A stretch of DNA of 57,190 bases from Bacillus pseudomycoides (GCF_002551005.1 NZ_NVOY01000019.1:1-57190), one strand, 5' to 3'; positions 9,859-18,675 are shown, counted from the first letter of the stretch. The notes: generated by a model from the letters alone, not told the origin. Translations and numbers: made by a program.

Positions 9859-10335
9859 ATGTTTCGAATTGGACAAGGTTTTGATGTGCATGCATTTGCA
9901 GAAGGAAGACCATTAATTATTGGTGGGATTACAATTCCATATGAGAAAGGGTTACTTGGACACTCTGATGCTGACGTTCTTTTACATACAATTGCAGATG
10001 CTTGTTTAGGAGCAATTGCTGCGGGAGATATCGGCAAGCACTTTCCGGATACAGATCCTGCATTTAAGGATGCGGATTCAGCTGTGCTTTTGCAAAAGGT
10101 ATGGGAGTTTGTTACAGAGCAAGGATATGTACTTGGAAATCTAGATTGTACAATTATTGCTCAAAAGCCAAAAATGGCACCACACATTGAAAGTATGCGT
10201 GTGAGAATTAGTGAGCTGCTGCAAACAGACATCGAGAATGTGAATGTAAAAGCGACGACGACAGAAAAATTAGGTTTTACAGGACGAGAAGAAGGAATAG
10301 CTTCACAGGCTATTGTATTATTACAGAAAAAATAG
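9859..10335 (+). CDS. ispF: 2-C-methyl-D-erythritol 2,4-cyclodiphosphate synthase IspF
   Basis: Cyclizes CDP-ME 2-phosphate in the MEP pathway, downstream of IspD. The 158-aa protein begins [13 protein letters not shown] with metal ligands Asp9 and His11, and His43 in [10 protein letters not shown]; a [11 protein letters not shown] segment near the C terminus is the CDP-binding signature. I start at ATG 9859, 8 bases after GAGGAGG; the in-frame TTG at 9853 is too close to that site. Confidence 0.97.
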   Translation: MFRIGQGFDVHAFAEGRPLIIGGITIPYEKGLLGHSDADVLLHTIADACLGAIAAGDIGKHFPDTDPAFKDADSAVLLQKVWEFVTEQGYVLGNLDCTIIAQKPKMAPHIESMRVRISELLQTDIENVNVKATTTEKLGFTGREEGIASQAIVLLQKK

Positions 10336-10424
10336 TTGTTTTTAATTCGTAAGATGGATAATCGTAATTTTTTGGTGTACAATTAAGGAATCTGTTGACA
10401 TTAAGAATGGAAGGTGTACCAATT

Positions 10425-11882
10425 ATGGAAAAGCAAGTGAGAGTGCGCTATGCGCCAAGTCCAACAGGACACTTACATATCGGAAATGCACGTACGGCAT
10501 TATTTAACTATTTATTCGCTCGTAGTCAAAACGGAAAATTTATTATCCGTATTGAAGATACAGACGTAAAGCGTAATATTGCTGGCGGCGAAGAAAGCCA
10601 ATTAACGTACTTAAAATGGCTTGGCATGGACTGGGATGAAAGCGTCGATGTTGGTGGTGAATACGGTCCGTACCGTCAAATGGAGCGTTTAGATATTTAT
10701 AAAAATTTATATGAAGATTTACTTGAGCGTGGTTTAGCTTATAAATGCTATATGACAGAAGAAGAATTAGAAGCGGAACGTGAAGGGCAAATCGCTCGTG
10801 GTGAAACACCTCGTTATGCAGGTAATCACCGTGAACTAACAGAAGAACAAGTAAAACAATTCGAGGAAGAAGGACGCATTCCGAGCATTCGTTTCCGTGT
10901 ACCTGAAAACCGTGAATATGTTTTTAATGATATTGTAAAAGGTGAAGTATCCTTTAACTCAAATGACTTCGGTGACTTTGTTATCGTGAAGAAAGATGGT
11001 ATTCCAACTTATAACTTTGCGGTAGCGGCAGACGATCATTTTATGGAAATCTCGCACGTTCTTCGTGGTGATGACCATATTTCGAATACACCAAAACAAA
11101 TGATGATTTATGAAGCATTTGGTTGGGATGTACCGCAATTTGGTCATATGACGTTAATCGTAAATGAAAGCCGTAAAAAATTAAGTAAACGCGACGAATC
11201 AATTATTCAATTTATTGAACAATATGAAGCGCTAGGATATCTTCCAGAAGCAATTTTTAACTTTATCGCATTATTAGGTTGGTCACCAGTAGGGGAAGAG
11301 GAAGTCTTCTCTAAAAATGAGTTTATTGAAATGTTCGATGCAGCTCGTTTATCGAAATCACCAGCAGTATTCGATTCGCAAAAATTAAAATGGATGAACA
11401 ACCAATATATGAAAAAGCAAGACTTAGATCGCGTTGTCGAATTAAGCTTACCGCATTTAGTGAAAGCTGGCCGTGTAAGTGAAAATCCAAGTGAACAAGA
11501 ATTAGCTTGGATTCGTGATGTGATTGCTCTATATCATGATCAAATGAGTTTCGGTGCTGAGATTGTTGAGCTATCCGATATGTTCTTTAAAGATCATGTA
11601 GATTACGAAGAAGAAGGACAAGAGGTACTGAAAGGCGAGCAAGTACCAAAAGTTCTTCGCGTATTTGCAGCAGAGTTAGAAGCGTTAGAAGAAGTAGAAC
11701 CTGCAACAGTGAAAGCAGCGATTAAAGCTGTTCAAAAGCAAACTGGTCAAAAAGGAAAAGGCTTGTTCATGCCAATTCGTGTTGCAACGACTGGCCAAAC
11801 ACACGGACCAGAGCTTCCAAATGCAATTGCGCTTCTTGGAAAAGAAAAAGTTTTAAATCGTGTTCGTAAAGTAATTGGTTAA
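10425..11882 (+). CDS. gltX: Glutamyl-tRNA synthetase
   Basis: Class I synthetase charging tRNA-Glu; in Bacillus the same enzyme also charges tRNA-Gln for later amidation. The 485-aa protein has the HIGH-type motif HIGN (18-21) after PSPTGHL and KLSKR as the KMSKS equivalent. ATG 10425 follows AAGGTG and gives the family start [13 protein letters not shown]; the open TTG ten codons earlier has no support. A promoter for the cysteine genes overlaps its stop codon. Confidence 0.97.
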   Translation: MEKQVRVRYAPSPTGHLHIGNARTALFNYLFARSQNGKFIIRIEDTDVKRNIAGGEESQLTYLKWLGMDWDESVDVGGEYGPYRQMERLDIYKNLYEDLLERGLAYKCYMTEEELEAEREGQIARGETPRYAGNHRELTEEQVKQFEEEGRIPSIRFRVPENREYVFNDIVKGEVSFNSNDFGDFVIVKKDGIPTYNFAVAADDHFMEISHVLRGDDHISNTPKQMMIYEAFGWDVPQFGHMTLIVNESRKKLSKRDESIIQFIEQYEALGYLPEAIFNFIALLGWSPVGEEEVFSKNEFIEMFDAARLSKSPAVFDSQKLKWMNNQYMKKQDLDRVVELSLPHLVKAGRVSENPSEQELAWIRDVIALYHDQMSFGAEIVELSDMFFKDHVDYEEEGQEVLKGEQVPKVLRVFAAELEALEEVEPATVKAAIKAVQKQTGQKGKGLFMPIRVATTGQTHGPELPNAIALLGKEKVLNRVRKVIG

Positions 11883-11907
11883 CATTTTACGAATTTAGAA
11901 ATATAAT
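11879..11907 (+). promoter_or_regulatory. Sigma-A promoter of the cysE T-box operon
   Basis: TTAACA (11879-11884) and TATAAT (11902-11907) are 17 bases apart. The -35 overlaps the gltX stop codon. Transcription should start near 11914. Confidence 0.75.
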
Positions 11908-11913
11908 AAAAAT

Positions 11914-12187
11914 ACTCCAAAATGAAATAAACAAAAGCGACGAGAAGGAGAAGTAGAAAATCATGCTTTTCACAGAGAAAACCACCATTTGGCTGGAAGT
12001 GGTTTAAAAGCGGATTTTTGAAGTGCCCCTTTGAGTCTTCTGCTGAACAACGAATGTACTTCGAGATAAAGTAAGCAGAAGCGGTATAAACCGTTATCAT
12101 GTTTGAGTTTGAGGTCTTTTTAGGCCTAAACAGAGTGGAACCGCGCTAGTAAGGCGTCTCTGTCTATAGACAGAGACGCCTTTTTCT
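11914..12187 (+). promoter_or_regulatory. T-box riboswitch leader (cysteine) upstream of cysE-cysS
   Basis: The invariant T-box AACAGAGTGGAACCGCG lies at 12129-12145, followed by a terminator. The UGGN of the T-box is TGGA (12136-12139), which would pair with a tRNA whose discriminator base is U, as in tRNA-Cys. A TGC triplet at 12024-12026 in the stem I region is my candidate specifier codon. Uncharged tRNA-Cys would favour the antiterminator and let cysE and cysS be transcribed. Gene context and both tRNA contacts agree; the stem I fold was not computed. Confidence 0.93.
12151..12187 (+). terminator. T-box regulated terminator
   Basis: A 12-bp perfect stem GGCGTCTCTGTC (12153-12164) / GACAGAGACGCC (12169-12180), loop TATA, then five T. 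Confidence 0.95.
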
Positions 12188-12205
12188 ATACATTAAAGGT
12201 ATGGG

Positions 12206-12220
12206 GGAAGTTTCACTTTA
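12206..12220 (+). repeat. Short fragment of dispersed GGAAGTTTCACTTTA repeat
   Basis: An exact 15-base match to the core of the repeat at 9731-9826 and 48894-48938, between the T-box terminator and cysE. Confidence 0.45.
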
Positions 12221-12240
12221 AACAAAAAGGGGGAACAACG

Positions 12241-12906
12241 ATGTTTAAGAGGCTTCGGGAGGATATTGAAGTCGTCTTTGAACAGGATCCAGCAGCGAGA
12301 AGTTATATCGAAGTGATTTTAACTTACTCTGGATTGCACGCAATTTGGGCACATCGTATTGCACACGCCTTTTATAAACGGAAATTTTTCTTTTTTGCAC
12401 GTGCTATCTCGCAAATGAGTCGTTTTTTTACGGGTATTGAAATTCACCCAGGAGCAACAATCGGTCGTAAATTTTTTATCGATCATGGTATGGGGGTTGT
12501 AATTGGAGAAACGTGTGAAATTGGAGATAATGTGACAATTTATCAAGGCGTTACGTTAGGTGGAACAGGAAAAGAAAAAGGGAAACGTCATCCAACGATT
12601 AAAGATAACGTGTTAATTGCAACAGGTGCGAAAGTACTTGGATCGATTACAGTTGGGGAAAATTCTAAAGTTGGTGCTGGTTCAGTTGTGCTGAAGGAAG
12701 TGCCTGCGCATTCTACAGTTGTAGGCATTCCTGGTCGTGTCGTGATTCAAAATGGCGTAAAAGTAGGGCAAGAATTAAATCATTGTGATCTTCCGGATCC
12801 GATTTTTGATAAGTTGAAAGTGATGGAAGAGGAGCTTGAACAATTGAAAAAACAACTAGTATTGAAAACAGAAAGGACGGATAAAAATGACTATTCACAT
12901 TTATAA
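12241..12906 (+). CDS. cysE: Serine O-acetyltransferase CysE
   Basis: Acetylates serine with acetyl-CoA, the committed step to cysteine. The 221-aa protein has an N-terminal helical domain and a left-handed beta helix of hexapeptide repeats (about 65-185), including [19 protein letters not shown] and [11 protein letters not shown] segments. ATG 12241 follows AAAGGGGGAA. It lies behind the cysteine T-box and overlaps cysS by 20 bases, which couples cysteine synthesis with tRNA-Cys charging. Confidence 0.96.
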   Translation: MFKRLREDIEVVFEQDPAARSYIEVILTYSGLHAIWAHRIAHAFYKRKFFFFARAISQMSRFFTGIEIHPGATIGRKFFIDHGMGVVIGETCEIGDNVTIYQGVTLGGTGKEKGKRHPTIKDNVLIATGAKVLGSITVGENSKVGAGSVVLKEVPAHSTVVGIPGRVVIQNGVKVGQELNHCDLPDPIFDKLKVMEEELEQLKKQLVLKTERTDKNDYSHL

Positions 12907-14284
12907 TACGTTAACGCGTCAGAAAGAAGCGTTTATTCCTTTAGAAGAAAATAAAGTGAAAATGTATGTATGCGGACCAACTGTATACAATTACATTCAT
13001 ATCGGGAATGCAAGACCGCCTATGGTATTCGACACAGTACGTCGTTATTTAGAACATAAAGGGTACGATGTACAATATGTTTCTAACTTTACTGATGTAG
13101 ATGATAAATTAATTAAAGCGGCGAATGAGCTAGGAGAAGATGTTCCAACAATTGCAGATCGCTTTGTTGAAGCATACTTTGAAGATGTAACGGCACTAGG
13201 TTGCAAACATGCGACAGTTCATCCTCGTGTAACAGAAAATATGGATATCATTATTGAGTTTATTCAGGAACTTGTGAATAAAGGTTATGCATATGAATCT
13301 GAAGGTGACGTGTACTACAGAACGAAAGAATTTGAAGGATACGGTAAATTATCACATCAACCAATTGCAGACCTGCGTCATGGTGCGCGCATTGAAGTTG
13401 GAGAAAAGAAACAAGATCCACTTGACTTTGCATTATGGAAAGCAGCGAAAGAAGGAGAAATCTTCTGGGATAGCCCTTGGGGCAAAGGGCGTCCAGGTTG
13501 GCATATTGAATGCTCAGCAATGGCACGTAAGTATTTAGGTGATACAATCGATATTCATGCTGGTGGTCAGGATTTAACATTTCCGCATCATGAAAATGAA
13601 ATTGCTCAATCAGAAGCATTGACTGGAAAAACATTTGCACGTTACTGGATGCACAATGGATATATTAATATTGATAATGAAAAGATGTCTAAATCGTTAG
13701 GTAATTTTGTTCTTGTTCACGACATTATTAAGCAGTACGATCCGCAACTAATTCGTTTCTTTATGTTATCTGTGCATTATCGTCACCCAATTAATTTTAG
13801 TGAGGAATTATTGCAGCATACAAGTAACGGATTAGATCGTATTAAAACGGCGTATGGTAACTTAAAGCATCGCATGGAAAGTAGTACAGATTTAACGGAT
13901 CACAATGAGAAGTGGTTAGCTGAGATGGAGAAATTCCAAGCTGCATTTGAAGAGGCAATGGATGATGACTTTAATACAGCAAACGCCGTAACAGAGTTAT
14001 ACAACTTAGCGAATCATGCAAATCAATATTTATTAGAACAACATACATCAAAAGCGGTAATTGAAGCGTATGTGAAGCAATTTGAAACGCTATTTGGAAT
14101 TTTAGGATTAGAATTAACGAAAGAAGAATTGCTTGACGAGGAAATTGAAGCATTAATCCAAAAACGTATTGAGGCTCGTAAAAATCGTGATTTTGCACTA
14201 TCTGATCAAATTCGCGATGAGTTAAAAGAGCGTAACATTATTTTGGAAGATACACCACAAGGTACGAGATGGAAAAGAGGCTAA
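12887..14284 (+). CDS. cysS: Cysteinyl-tRNA synthetase
   Basis: Class I synthetase that charges tRNA-Cys. The 465-aa protein shows zinc ligand Cys29 in [14 protein letters not shown] (38-41), the zinc-site segments HIECSAMA and FPHHENE, and KMSKS in [12 protein letters not shown] 12887 lies inside the end of cysE, after AAAGGACGG. It shares the T-box leader with cysE and is followed after 2 bases by mrnC. Confidence 0.97.
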   Translation: MTIHIYNTLTRQKEAFIPLEENKVKMYVCGPTVYNYIHIGNARPPMVFDTVRRYLEHKGYDVQYVSNFTDVDDKLIKAANELGEDVPTIADRFVEAYFEDVTALGCKHATVHPRVTENMDIIIEFIQELVNKGYAYESEGDVYYRTKEFEGYGKLSHQPIADLRHGARIEVGEKKQDPLDFALWKAAKEGEIFWDSPWGKGRPGWHIECSAMARKYLGDTIDIHAGGQDLTFPHHENEIAQSEALTGKTFARYWMHNGYINIDNEKMSKSLGNFVLVHDIIKQYDPQLIRFFMLSVHYRHPINFSEELLQHTSNGLDRIKTAYGNLKHRMESSTDLTDHNEKWLAEMEKFQAAFEEAMDDDFNTANAVTELYNLANHANQYLLEQHTSKAVIEAYVKQFETLFGILGLELTKEELLDEEIEALIQKRIEARKNRDFALSDQIRDELKERNIILEDTPQGTRWKRG

Positions 14285-14286
14285 AC

Positions 14287-14688
14287 ATGATTGATGCAAA
14301 GCAATTAAATAGCTTAGCGTTAGCGTATATGGGTGATGCGGTATATGAACAATATATCCGCTATCACTTACTTCATAAAGGGACAGTTCGTCCCAATCAA
14401 TTACATCGTTTGGGGACAAGCTTTGTTTCTGCAAAAGCGCAAGCAAAAGTGGTTTATCATCTATTAGAGACATCATTTCTTAATGAAGAAGAGGAAGCTG
14501 TATTAAGAAGAGGGCGTAATGCAAAATCAGGTTCTGTTCCGAAAAATACAGATGTACAAACGTATCGACATAGTACTGCTTTTGAGGCTTTGATTGGATA
14601 TCATTATTTATTAAATCATCAAACGCGAATAGAAGAGATTGTATTTGAGGCCATTCGTGTATTAGAGAATAAGGAAGGAGGCGCGTAA
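14287..14688 (+). CDS. mrnC: Mini-ribonuclease III MrnC
   Basis: A compact RNase III-type nuclease that trims both ends of 23S rRNA precursor in Bacillus. The 133-aa protein has only the catalytic domain: YMGDAVYE near the N terminus (Asp17) and EALIGYHYL near the C terminus supply the acidic metal ligands; there is no dsRNA-binding domain, as usual. I prefer ATG 14287, well placed after AAGAGG, over ATG 14269, which would overlap cysS. Confidence 0.94.
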   Translation: MIDAKQLNSLALAYMGDAVYEQYIRYHLLHKGTVRPNQLHRLGTSFVSAKAQAKVVYHLLETSFLNEEEEAVLRRGRNAKSGSVPKNTDVQTYRHSTAFEALIGYHYLLNHQTRIEEIVFEAIRVLENKEGGA

Positions 14689-14690
14689 GC

Positions 14691-15434
14691 GTGAATAGTG
14701 AATATATTATTGGTCGTAACCCTGTAATTGAAGCGCTGAGATCAGGTCGTGATATTAATAAAATTTGGATTGCAGAAGGTGCTACGAAAGGACAAGTGCA
14801 AATTGTACTTGCATTAGCGAAAGAAAACAAAATTTTAGTACAGAATTCACCGAAGAAAAAATTAGATCAACTTGTAGAGGGGAATCATCAAGGTGTAATT
14901 GCACAAGTGGCAGCATATGAATATGCTGACTTAGAGGACTTATTTGCGTTAGCAGCTAAGCGGAATGAAGATCCTTTCTTTTTAATTCTTGATGAGATTG
15001 AAGATCCACATAACTTAGGTTCTATTATGCGTACAGCAGACGCGGTAGGAGCTCACGGTATTATTATTCCAAAGCGCAGAGCGGTTGGTTTAACAGCTGC
15101 AGTTGCAAAGGCTTCGACGGGAGCGATTGAGTATGTTCCGGTAGCTCGTGTGACAAATTTATCGAGAACGATTGATGAATTAAAAGAGCGTGGGCTTTGG
15201 ATTGCAGGTACAGATGCAAAAGGAAAAGATGACTATCGTAATTTAGACGGAAAGATGCCAATCGGCTTAGTTATTGGTAGTGAAGGGAAAGGTATGAGTC
15301 GCCTTATTGGCGAGAAATGCGACTTCCTCATCCATTTGCCGATGGCTGGTAAAGTTACATCCTTAAATGCTTCAGTTGCTGCTAGTTTGTTAATGTATGA
15401 AGTGTATCGGAAACGTCATCCAATCGGTAAGTAA
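14691..15434 (+). CDS. rlmB: 23S rRNA 2'-O-methyltransferase RlmB-type (TrmH family)
   Basis: A 247-aa SPOUT-fold RNA methyltransferase, expected to methylate a guanosine ribose in 23S rRNA. The N-terminal part is the RNA-binding substrate domain (about 4-80). The three SpoU motifs are visible: NLGSIMRTADAVGA, GSEGKGM and LNASVAASLLMYE. GTG 14691 lies behind AAGGAAGGAGG, 2 bases after mrnC. Often still called yacO; the exact target is inferred from the family. Confidence 0.93.
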   Translation: MNSEYIIGRNPVIEALRSGRDINKIWIAEGATKGQVQIVLALAKENKILVQNSPKKKLDQLVEGNHQGVIAQVAAYEYADLEDLFALAAKRNEDPFFLILDEIEDPHNLGSIMRTADAVGAHGIIIPKRRAVGLTAAVAKASTGAIEYVPVARVTNLSRTIDELKERGLWIAGTDAKGKDDYRNLDGKMPIGLVIGSEGKGMSRLIGEKCDFLIHLPMAGKVTSLNASVAASLLMYEVYRKRHPIGK

Positions 15435-15436
15435 GA

Positions 15437-15949
15437 ATGAATGATCTTTTAATCGTTGATGGCTATAACATTATTGGGGCTTGGGCAGATTTGAGAAAGC
15501 TAAGGGATGTAGACCTGCAGGCTTCACGCGACTTACTTATTGATAAAATGGCAGATTATCAAGGGTATACAGGCACGGAAGTTATGATTGTGTTTGATGC
15601 ATATTCTGTTTATGGAATCGAAAAGAAGATGAAACAAGCGCGTGTTGACGTGATTTTTACAAGAAAGAACCAAACAGCCGATGAGAAAATTGAGCAGCTC
15701 GCAATAGAGCTACGTAATATTAATACACGTATTTATGTTGCGACGTCTGATTACACAGAGCAGTGGGCTATTTTTGGGCAAGGTGCCCTGCGTAAATCAG
15801 CGCGTGAGTTAGAGATAGAAGTTCTGGCGATGGAACGAACCGTACGTCATGAAACGAAGAAAACAAAAGAAACACAACCGGCTATGCGAACGATATTTAG
15901 TGAAGAAGTTGCAGAAAAATTAGAAAAATTAAGACGAGGAGGGCGTTGA
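15437..15949 (+). CDS. yacP: Rae1/YacP, ribosome-associated A-site endoribonuclease (NYN domain)
   Basis: A 170-aa PIN-like NYN-domain protein. Acidic residues in LIVDGYNIIG, MIVFDAY and TADEKIE form the expected nuclease site. The B. subtilis relative (Rae1) enters the ribosomal A site and cuts certain mRNAs. It starts 2 bases after rlmB with a weak ribosome site, so coupled translation is likely. It ends the cysteine-rRNA operon; its stop codon lies in a hairpin overlapping the sigH promoter. Confidence 0.92.
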   Translation: MNDLLIVDGYNIIGAWADLRKLRDVDLQASRDLLIDKMADYQGYTGTEVMIVFDAYSVYGIEKKMKQARVDVIFTRKNQTADEKIEQLAIELRNINTRIYVATSDYTEQWAIFGQGALRKSARELEIEVLAMERTVRHETKKTKETQPAMRTIFSEEVAEKLEKLRRGGR

Positions 15950-15966
15950 AACATTGACGCTCTCCT
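15937..15966 (+). terminator. Hairpin over yacP stop and sigH -35
   Basis: Eleven bases (15937-15947) pair with 15956-15966, including two G-U pairs; loop of 8. The following bases TGTGTTT are a weak T tract. The 3' arm contains the sigH -35. Confidence 0.6.
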
Positions 15967-15983
15967 TGTGTTTACTGTATAAT
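15954..15983 (+). promoter_or_regulatory. Sigma-A promoter of sigH
   Basis: TTGACG (15954-15959) and TATAAT (15978-15983) with an 18-base spacer; start near 15990. In B. subtilis sigH is read from a sigma-A promoter repressed by AbrB; I did not find a definable AbrB site. Confidence 0.8.
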
Positions 15984-16016
15984 ATTGCTAAATAACTAGC
16001 GGTCGGAGGGATCAGA

Positions 16017-16697
16017 TTGGAAGCAGACTTCGTAAGCGACAACAATGTTATATTTAGTGATTTAGAGGATGAAGAGATAGTTGAATTAGTAAGAAAAGGT
16101 AGTGTGGATGCGCTAGAGTATTTGATTCATAAGTACAAAAACTTTGTTCGTGCAAAATCAAGATCTTATTTTTTAGTTGGTGCAGATCGTGAAGATATTA
16201 TTCAAGAAGGTATGATTGGATTATTTAAGGCGATTCGTGATTATAAAGAGGACAAGCTATCTTCCTTTAAAGCTTTTGCGGAATTATGTATTACACGCCA
16301 AATTATTACTGCCATTAAAACTGCGACAAGACAGAAACATATTCCTTTAAATTCGTACGTATCTTTAGACAAACCAATTTATGATGAAGAATCTGATCGC
16401 ACTCTGTTAGATGTTATATCTGAGGCGAAGATGACGGATCCTGAAGAGATGATTATTAGCCAAGAAGAGTATGTTGATATAGAGTTAAAAATATCTGAAT
16501 TATTAAGCGATTTAGAAAGAAAAGTACTGTCTTTGTACTTAGATGGAAGGTCGTATCAGGAAATTTCAGAGCAATTGAATCGTCACGTGAAATCCATTGA
16601 TAATGCTCTGCAACGAGTGAAAAGAAAACTAGAACGTTATATGGAAATGAGAGAAACGGCAACTGTGAATGCATCCTCTATTAAGCGAAAGATATAA
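16017..16697 (+). CDS. sigH: RNA polymerase sigma factor SigH (sigma-30)
   Basis: Alternative sigma factor for the transition to stationary phase and early sporulation. The 226-aa protein has region 2 (about 30-105, with YFLVGADREDIIQEGMIGL), a connecting region with SLDKPIYDEESDRTLLD, and region 4 helix-turn-helix near the C terminus (RSYQEISEQLNRHVKSIDNAL). TTG 16017 is 7 bases after GGAGGG and no in-frame ATG occurs before region 2, so this start is likely. It has its own promoter. Confidence 0.96.
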   Translation: MEADFVSDNNVIFSDLEDEEIVELVRKGSVDALEYLIHKYKNFVRAKSRSYFLVGADREDIIQEGMIGLFKAIRDYKEDKLSSFKAFAELCITRQIITAIKTATRQKHIPLNSYVSLDKPIYDEESDRTLLDVISEAKMTDPEEMIISQEEYVDIELKISELLSDLERKVLSLYLDGRSYQEISEQLNRHVKSIDNALQRVKRKLERYMEMRETATVNASSIKRKI

Positions 16698-16998
16698 ATA
16701 CCAATTGAAAAACCATATACATAGAAGCGGTCAGTTCCTTTTGCCGTACATGTACGGATTAAAATAAAGGACGAGAGCAGGTCATTTTTATTTTATAAAG
16801 CAGCGGCTTATATGTTAGGAAATAAAAAATGGGTTTATATAGACGTTTTTTAAAGGTATATTAAAATAATAGATTAATATAAAAGAGAGGTTTTTTTCTT
16901 CCCTTTTCTTTTTAGAGTAGGTGGGAAGTGTCATTGACATTGTCTTTTATTGTATGATACATTTTTAAGGAAATAATGTTACGAGGTTGGTGTAACAG
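16698..16998. other. 301-base gene-free gap sigH-rpmG
   Basis: No open frame of note. It holds a perfect 14-bp palindrome CCGTACATGTACGG (16744-16757), flanked by TTCCTTT and AAAGGA that could lengthen the stem. An AT-rich stretch precedes the rpmG promoter. I see no classical sigH terminator. Confidence 0.5.
16934..16963 (+). promoter_or_regulatory. Probable promoter of rpmG-secE
   Basis: TTGACA (16934-16939) is clear. The -10 is either TACATT (16958-16963, spacer 18) or the better TATGAT (16953-16958), whose 13-base spacer is too short. Start probably near 16970. Confidence 0.5.
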
Positions 16999-17145
16999 AT
17001 GAGAAAAAAAGTTGTACTCGCATGTGAAAAGTGCAATAATCGAAACTATTCTACAATGAAGGATACAAGCTCAGTAGAGCGTCTTGAGATAAAGAAATTT
17101 TGCAAAACATGCAATGCGCATATGATTCATAAGGAAACAAAATAA
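16999..17145 (+). CDS. rpmG: 50S ribosomal protein L33
   Basis: A 48-aa ribosomal protein. It begins [17 protein letters not shown] and has two CXXC pairs (CEKC, CKTC), the zinc-binding C+ form. In B. subtilis the gene here is rpmGB, a second L33 copy between sigH and secE, and the layout is the same. ATG 16999 is chosen by family N terminus; the ribosome site (GAGGTTGG, 8 bases upstream) is moderate. Confidence 0.92.
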   Translation: MRKKVVLACEKCNNRNYSTMKDTSSVERLEIKKFCKTCNAHMIHKETK

Positions 17146-17177
17146 ATAATTGTAAGTATGCATTGGAGGTCCCGGAA

Positions 17178-17357
17178 ATGCGTTTGACGAACTTTTTTGG
17201 AGATGTAGGCCGCGAAATGAAAAAAGTAAGTTGGCCGAAAAAAGATGAATTATTCCGTTCGACACTTACTGTAATTGCGACAGTTGTTTTCTGTGCAGTT
17301 TTCTTTGCAGTGGTAGATATGGGGATTTCTTCTTTAATTCGTTTAATTCTTGAATAA
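17178..17357 (+). CDS. secE: Preprotein translocase subunit SecE
   Basis: A 59-aa subunit of the SecYEG channel, with an amphipathic cytosolic helix carrying the conserved EMKKVSWPKKDE segment and one membrane span (about 29-50). I place the start at ATG 17178, 7 bases after TGGAGGT; the in-frame TTG 17163 overlaps that site. It sits between rpmG and nusG, as in most bacteria; its partner secY lies 26 kb downstream. Confidence 0.95.
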   Translation: MRLTNFFGDVGREMKKVSWPKKDELFRSTLTVIATVVFCAVFFAVVDMGISSLIRLILE

Positions 17358-17406
17358 GAAGCGCTTATACATGATATAATGTTAATGTTATTTATACGAA
17401 CTGTGT

Positions 17407-17430
17407 AAAAGCCCGGTGAACGGGTTTTTT
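17407..17430 (+). terminator. Terminator or attenuator between secE and nusG
   Basis: AAAAGCCCG (17407-17415) pairs with CGGGTTTTT (17421-17429), one G-U pair, loop GTGAA, ending in T6. Confidence 0.8.
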
Positions 17431-17454
17431 CATTTGCACAAAAAAATGTACGTC

Positions 17455-17486
17455 AGGGAGGGAAGGACGGTCGTCCTAAATCAATG
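17455..17486 (+). promoter_or_regulatory. Distant Shine-Dalgarno with intervening hairpin before nusG
   Basis: AGGGAGGG (17455-17462) is 21 bases from ATG 17484. Between them lies the perfect inverted repeat AGGACG-GT-CGTCCT (17464-17477). Folding those 14 bases would leave about 7 bases, the normal spacing. No alternative start codon exists in the stretch. Confidence 0.5.
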
Positions 17487-18017
17487 GAAAAAAGTTGGTA
17501 TGTTGTCCATACTTATTCTGGATATGAAAATAAAGTAAAAACAAACCTAGAGAAACGTGTAGAATCGATGGGTATGCAAGATAAGATTTTCCGTGTTATT
17601 GTTCCAGAGGAAACAGAAGTGGAAATGAAAAACGGAAAAGAGAAAGTAACTAAGAGGAAAGTATTTCCTGGCTACGTATTAGTAGAAATTATCATGACTG
17701 ATGATTCTTGGTATGTTGTTCGCAATACACCGGGGGTAACGGGGTTCGTTGGTTCTTCTGGATCAGGTTCAAAACCATCTCCGTTGTTAGAAGAAGAAGT
17801 TGTTGTGATTTTAAAACACATGGGAATGGAAAATGAAGTGGTTGACTTTGATTTCGAACTTCATGAGACTGTACGTGTGAATGAAGGTCCATTTGCAAAC
17901 TATACAGGTGCTATTAATGAAATTGACCTAGAAAAACAAAGGGTTACAGTGCTCGTTGATATGTTTGGTCGCGAAACTTCAGTTGAGCTAGATTTCCACC
18001 AAATTGAAAAATTATAA
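17484..18017 (+). CDS. nusG: Transcription termination/antitermination factor NusG
   Basis: A 177-aa factor that binds RNA polymerase, aids pausing and links it to Rho or the ribosome. The NGN domain spans about 1-110 (SWYVVHTYSGYENKV, FPGYVLVEI, VRNTPGVTGFVG) and the KOW domain about 125-175 (VNEGPFANYTG, FGRETSVELDF). The start MEKSWYV matches the family. It follows a terminator-like hairpin and has an unusual ribosome-site geometry, described separately. Confidence 0.97.
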   Translation: MEKSWYVVHTYSGYENKVKTNLEKRVESMGMQDKIFRVIVPEETEVEMKNGKEKVTKRKVFPGYVLVEIIMTDDSWYVVRNTPGVTGFVGSSGSGSKPSPLLEEEVVVILKHMGMENEVVDFDFELHETVRVNEGPFANYTGAINEIDLEKQRVTVLVDMFGRETSVELDFHQIEKL

Positions 18018-18067
18018 AATGAAACTTGAAATGAATTGTAAAAAGTGATAATATCTTTAAGGTCAGT

Positions 18068-18094
18068 ACGTCTTCGGCAACGGAGACGTTTTTT
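18068..18094 (+). terminator. Terminator after nusG
   Basis: Stem ACGTCTTCG (18068-18076) / CGGAGACGT (18081-18089) with a GCAA tetraloop and a run of T. A weak promoter (TTGAAA 18026-18031, TAATAT 18049-18054) just upstream would make this an attenuator of rplK instead. Confidence 0.88.
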
Positions 18095-18122
18095 GAAAAA
18101 ATTTTATCACTAAAGATAAAAT
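18093..18122 (+). promoter_or_regulatory. Possible rplK promoter
   Basis: TTGAAA (18093-18098) and TAAAAT (18117-18122), spacer 18, just after the nusG terminator. Plausible but not strong. Confidence 0.45.
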
Positions 18123-18125
18123 ATG

Positions 18126-18170
18126 AAGTGGGAGGGCAAAAATTAAATTGCCCATTGACCACATCACGGA
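18126..18170 (+). promoter_or_regulatory. L1-type autoregulatory site in rplK leader
   Basis: GTGGGAG (18128-18134) and GACCACAT (18157-18164) flank an inner hairpin GGGCAA/TTGCCC (18134-18139 with 18148-18153). GTGGGAG...GACCACA resembles the L1-binding helix of 23S rRNA and its mimic in L11-L1 mRNAs of other bacteria. Ribosomal protein L1 probably binds here to repress translation. Confidence 0.7.
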
Positions 18171-18188
18171 CTTAAGGAGGTGTGTCTC

Positions 18189-18614
18189 GTGGCTAAAAAG
18201 GTAATTAAAATGGTAAAACTTCAAATTCCTGCAGGTAAAGCTAACCCAGCTCCACCAGTTGGTCCAGCATTAGGACAAGCGGGTGTTAACATCATGGGCT
18301 TCTGTAAAGAGTTCAACGCTCGTACAGCAGATCAAGCTGGTCTAATCATTCCTGTTGAAATTACAGTATTTGAAGACCGTTCATTCACTTTCATTACTAA
18401 AACTCCTCCTGCTGCTGTTCTTCTTAAGAAAGTAGCTGGTATCGAGTCTGGTTCTGGTGAACCAAACCGTAATAAAGTGGCAACTGTTAAGCGTGATAAA
18501 GTTCGCGAAATCGCTGAAACTAAAATGCCTGACTTAAACGCTGCTAGCGTAGAAGCTGCAATGCGTATGGTTGAAGGTACTGCACGCAGTATGGGCATTG
18601 TTATCGAAGACTAA
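18189..18614 (+). CDS. rplK: 50S ribosomal protein L11
   Basis: A 141-aa protein of the GTPase-associated centre, binding 23S rRNA next to L10-L12. Motifs: [33 protein letters not shown] and the rRNA-binding C-terminal domain with MPDLNA. GTG 18189 follows AAGGAGGTG and yields the standard length; the open ATG 9 bases earlier overlaps the ribosome site. Its leader carries an L1-type site. Confidence 0.97.
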
Positions 18615-18637
18615 TTCGATTTGTTTTTTTGTAAAAG

Positions 18638-18675
18638 AGGTTGCGGGTCTGGAATTCCAATTCGCAACCTTTATT
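18638..18675 (+). terminator. Attenuator-like hairpin between rplK and rplA
   Basis: AGGTTGCG (18638-18645) / CGCAACCT (18663-18670), enclosing the palindrome TGGAATTCCA, then TTATTA. The T tract is weak, so read-through to rplA is likely. Confidence 0.55.

Noticed and set aside
13260-13640. 126-aa reverse-strand open frame inside cysS
   Set aside because: Shadow frame of cysS without a start site or recognisable domain.
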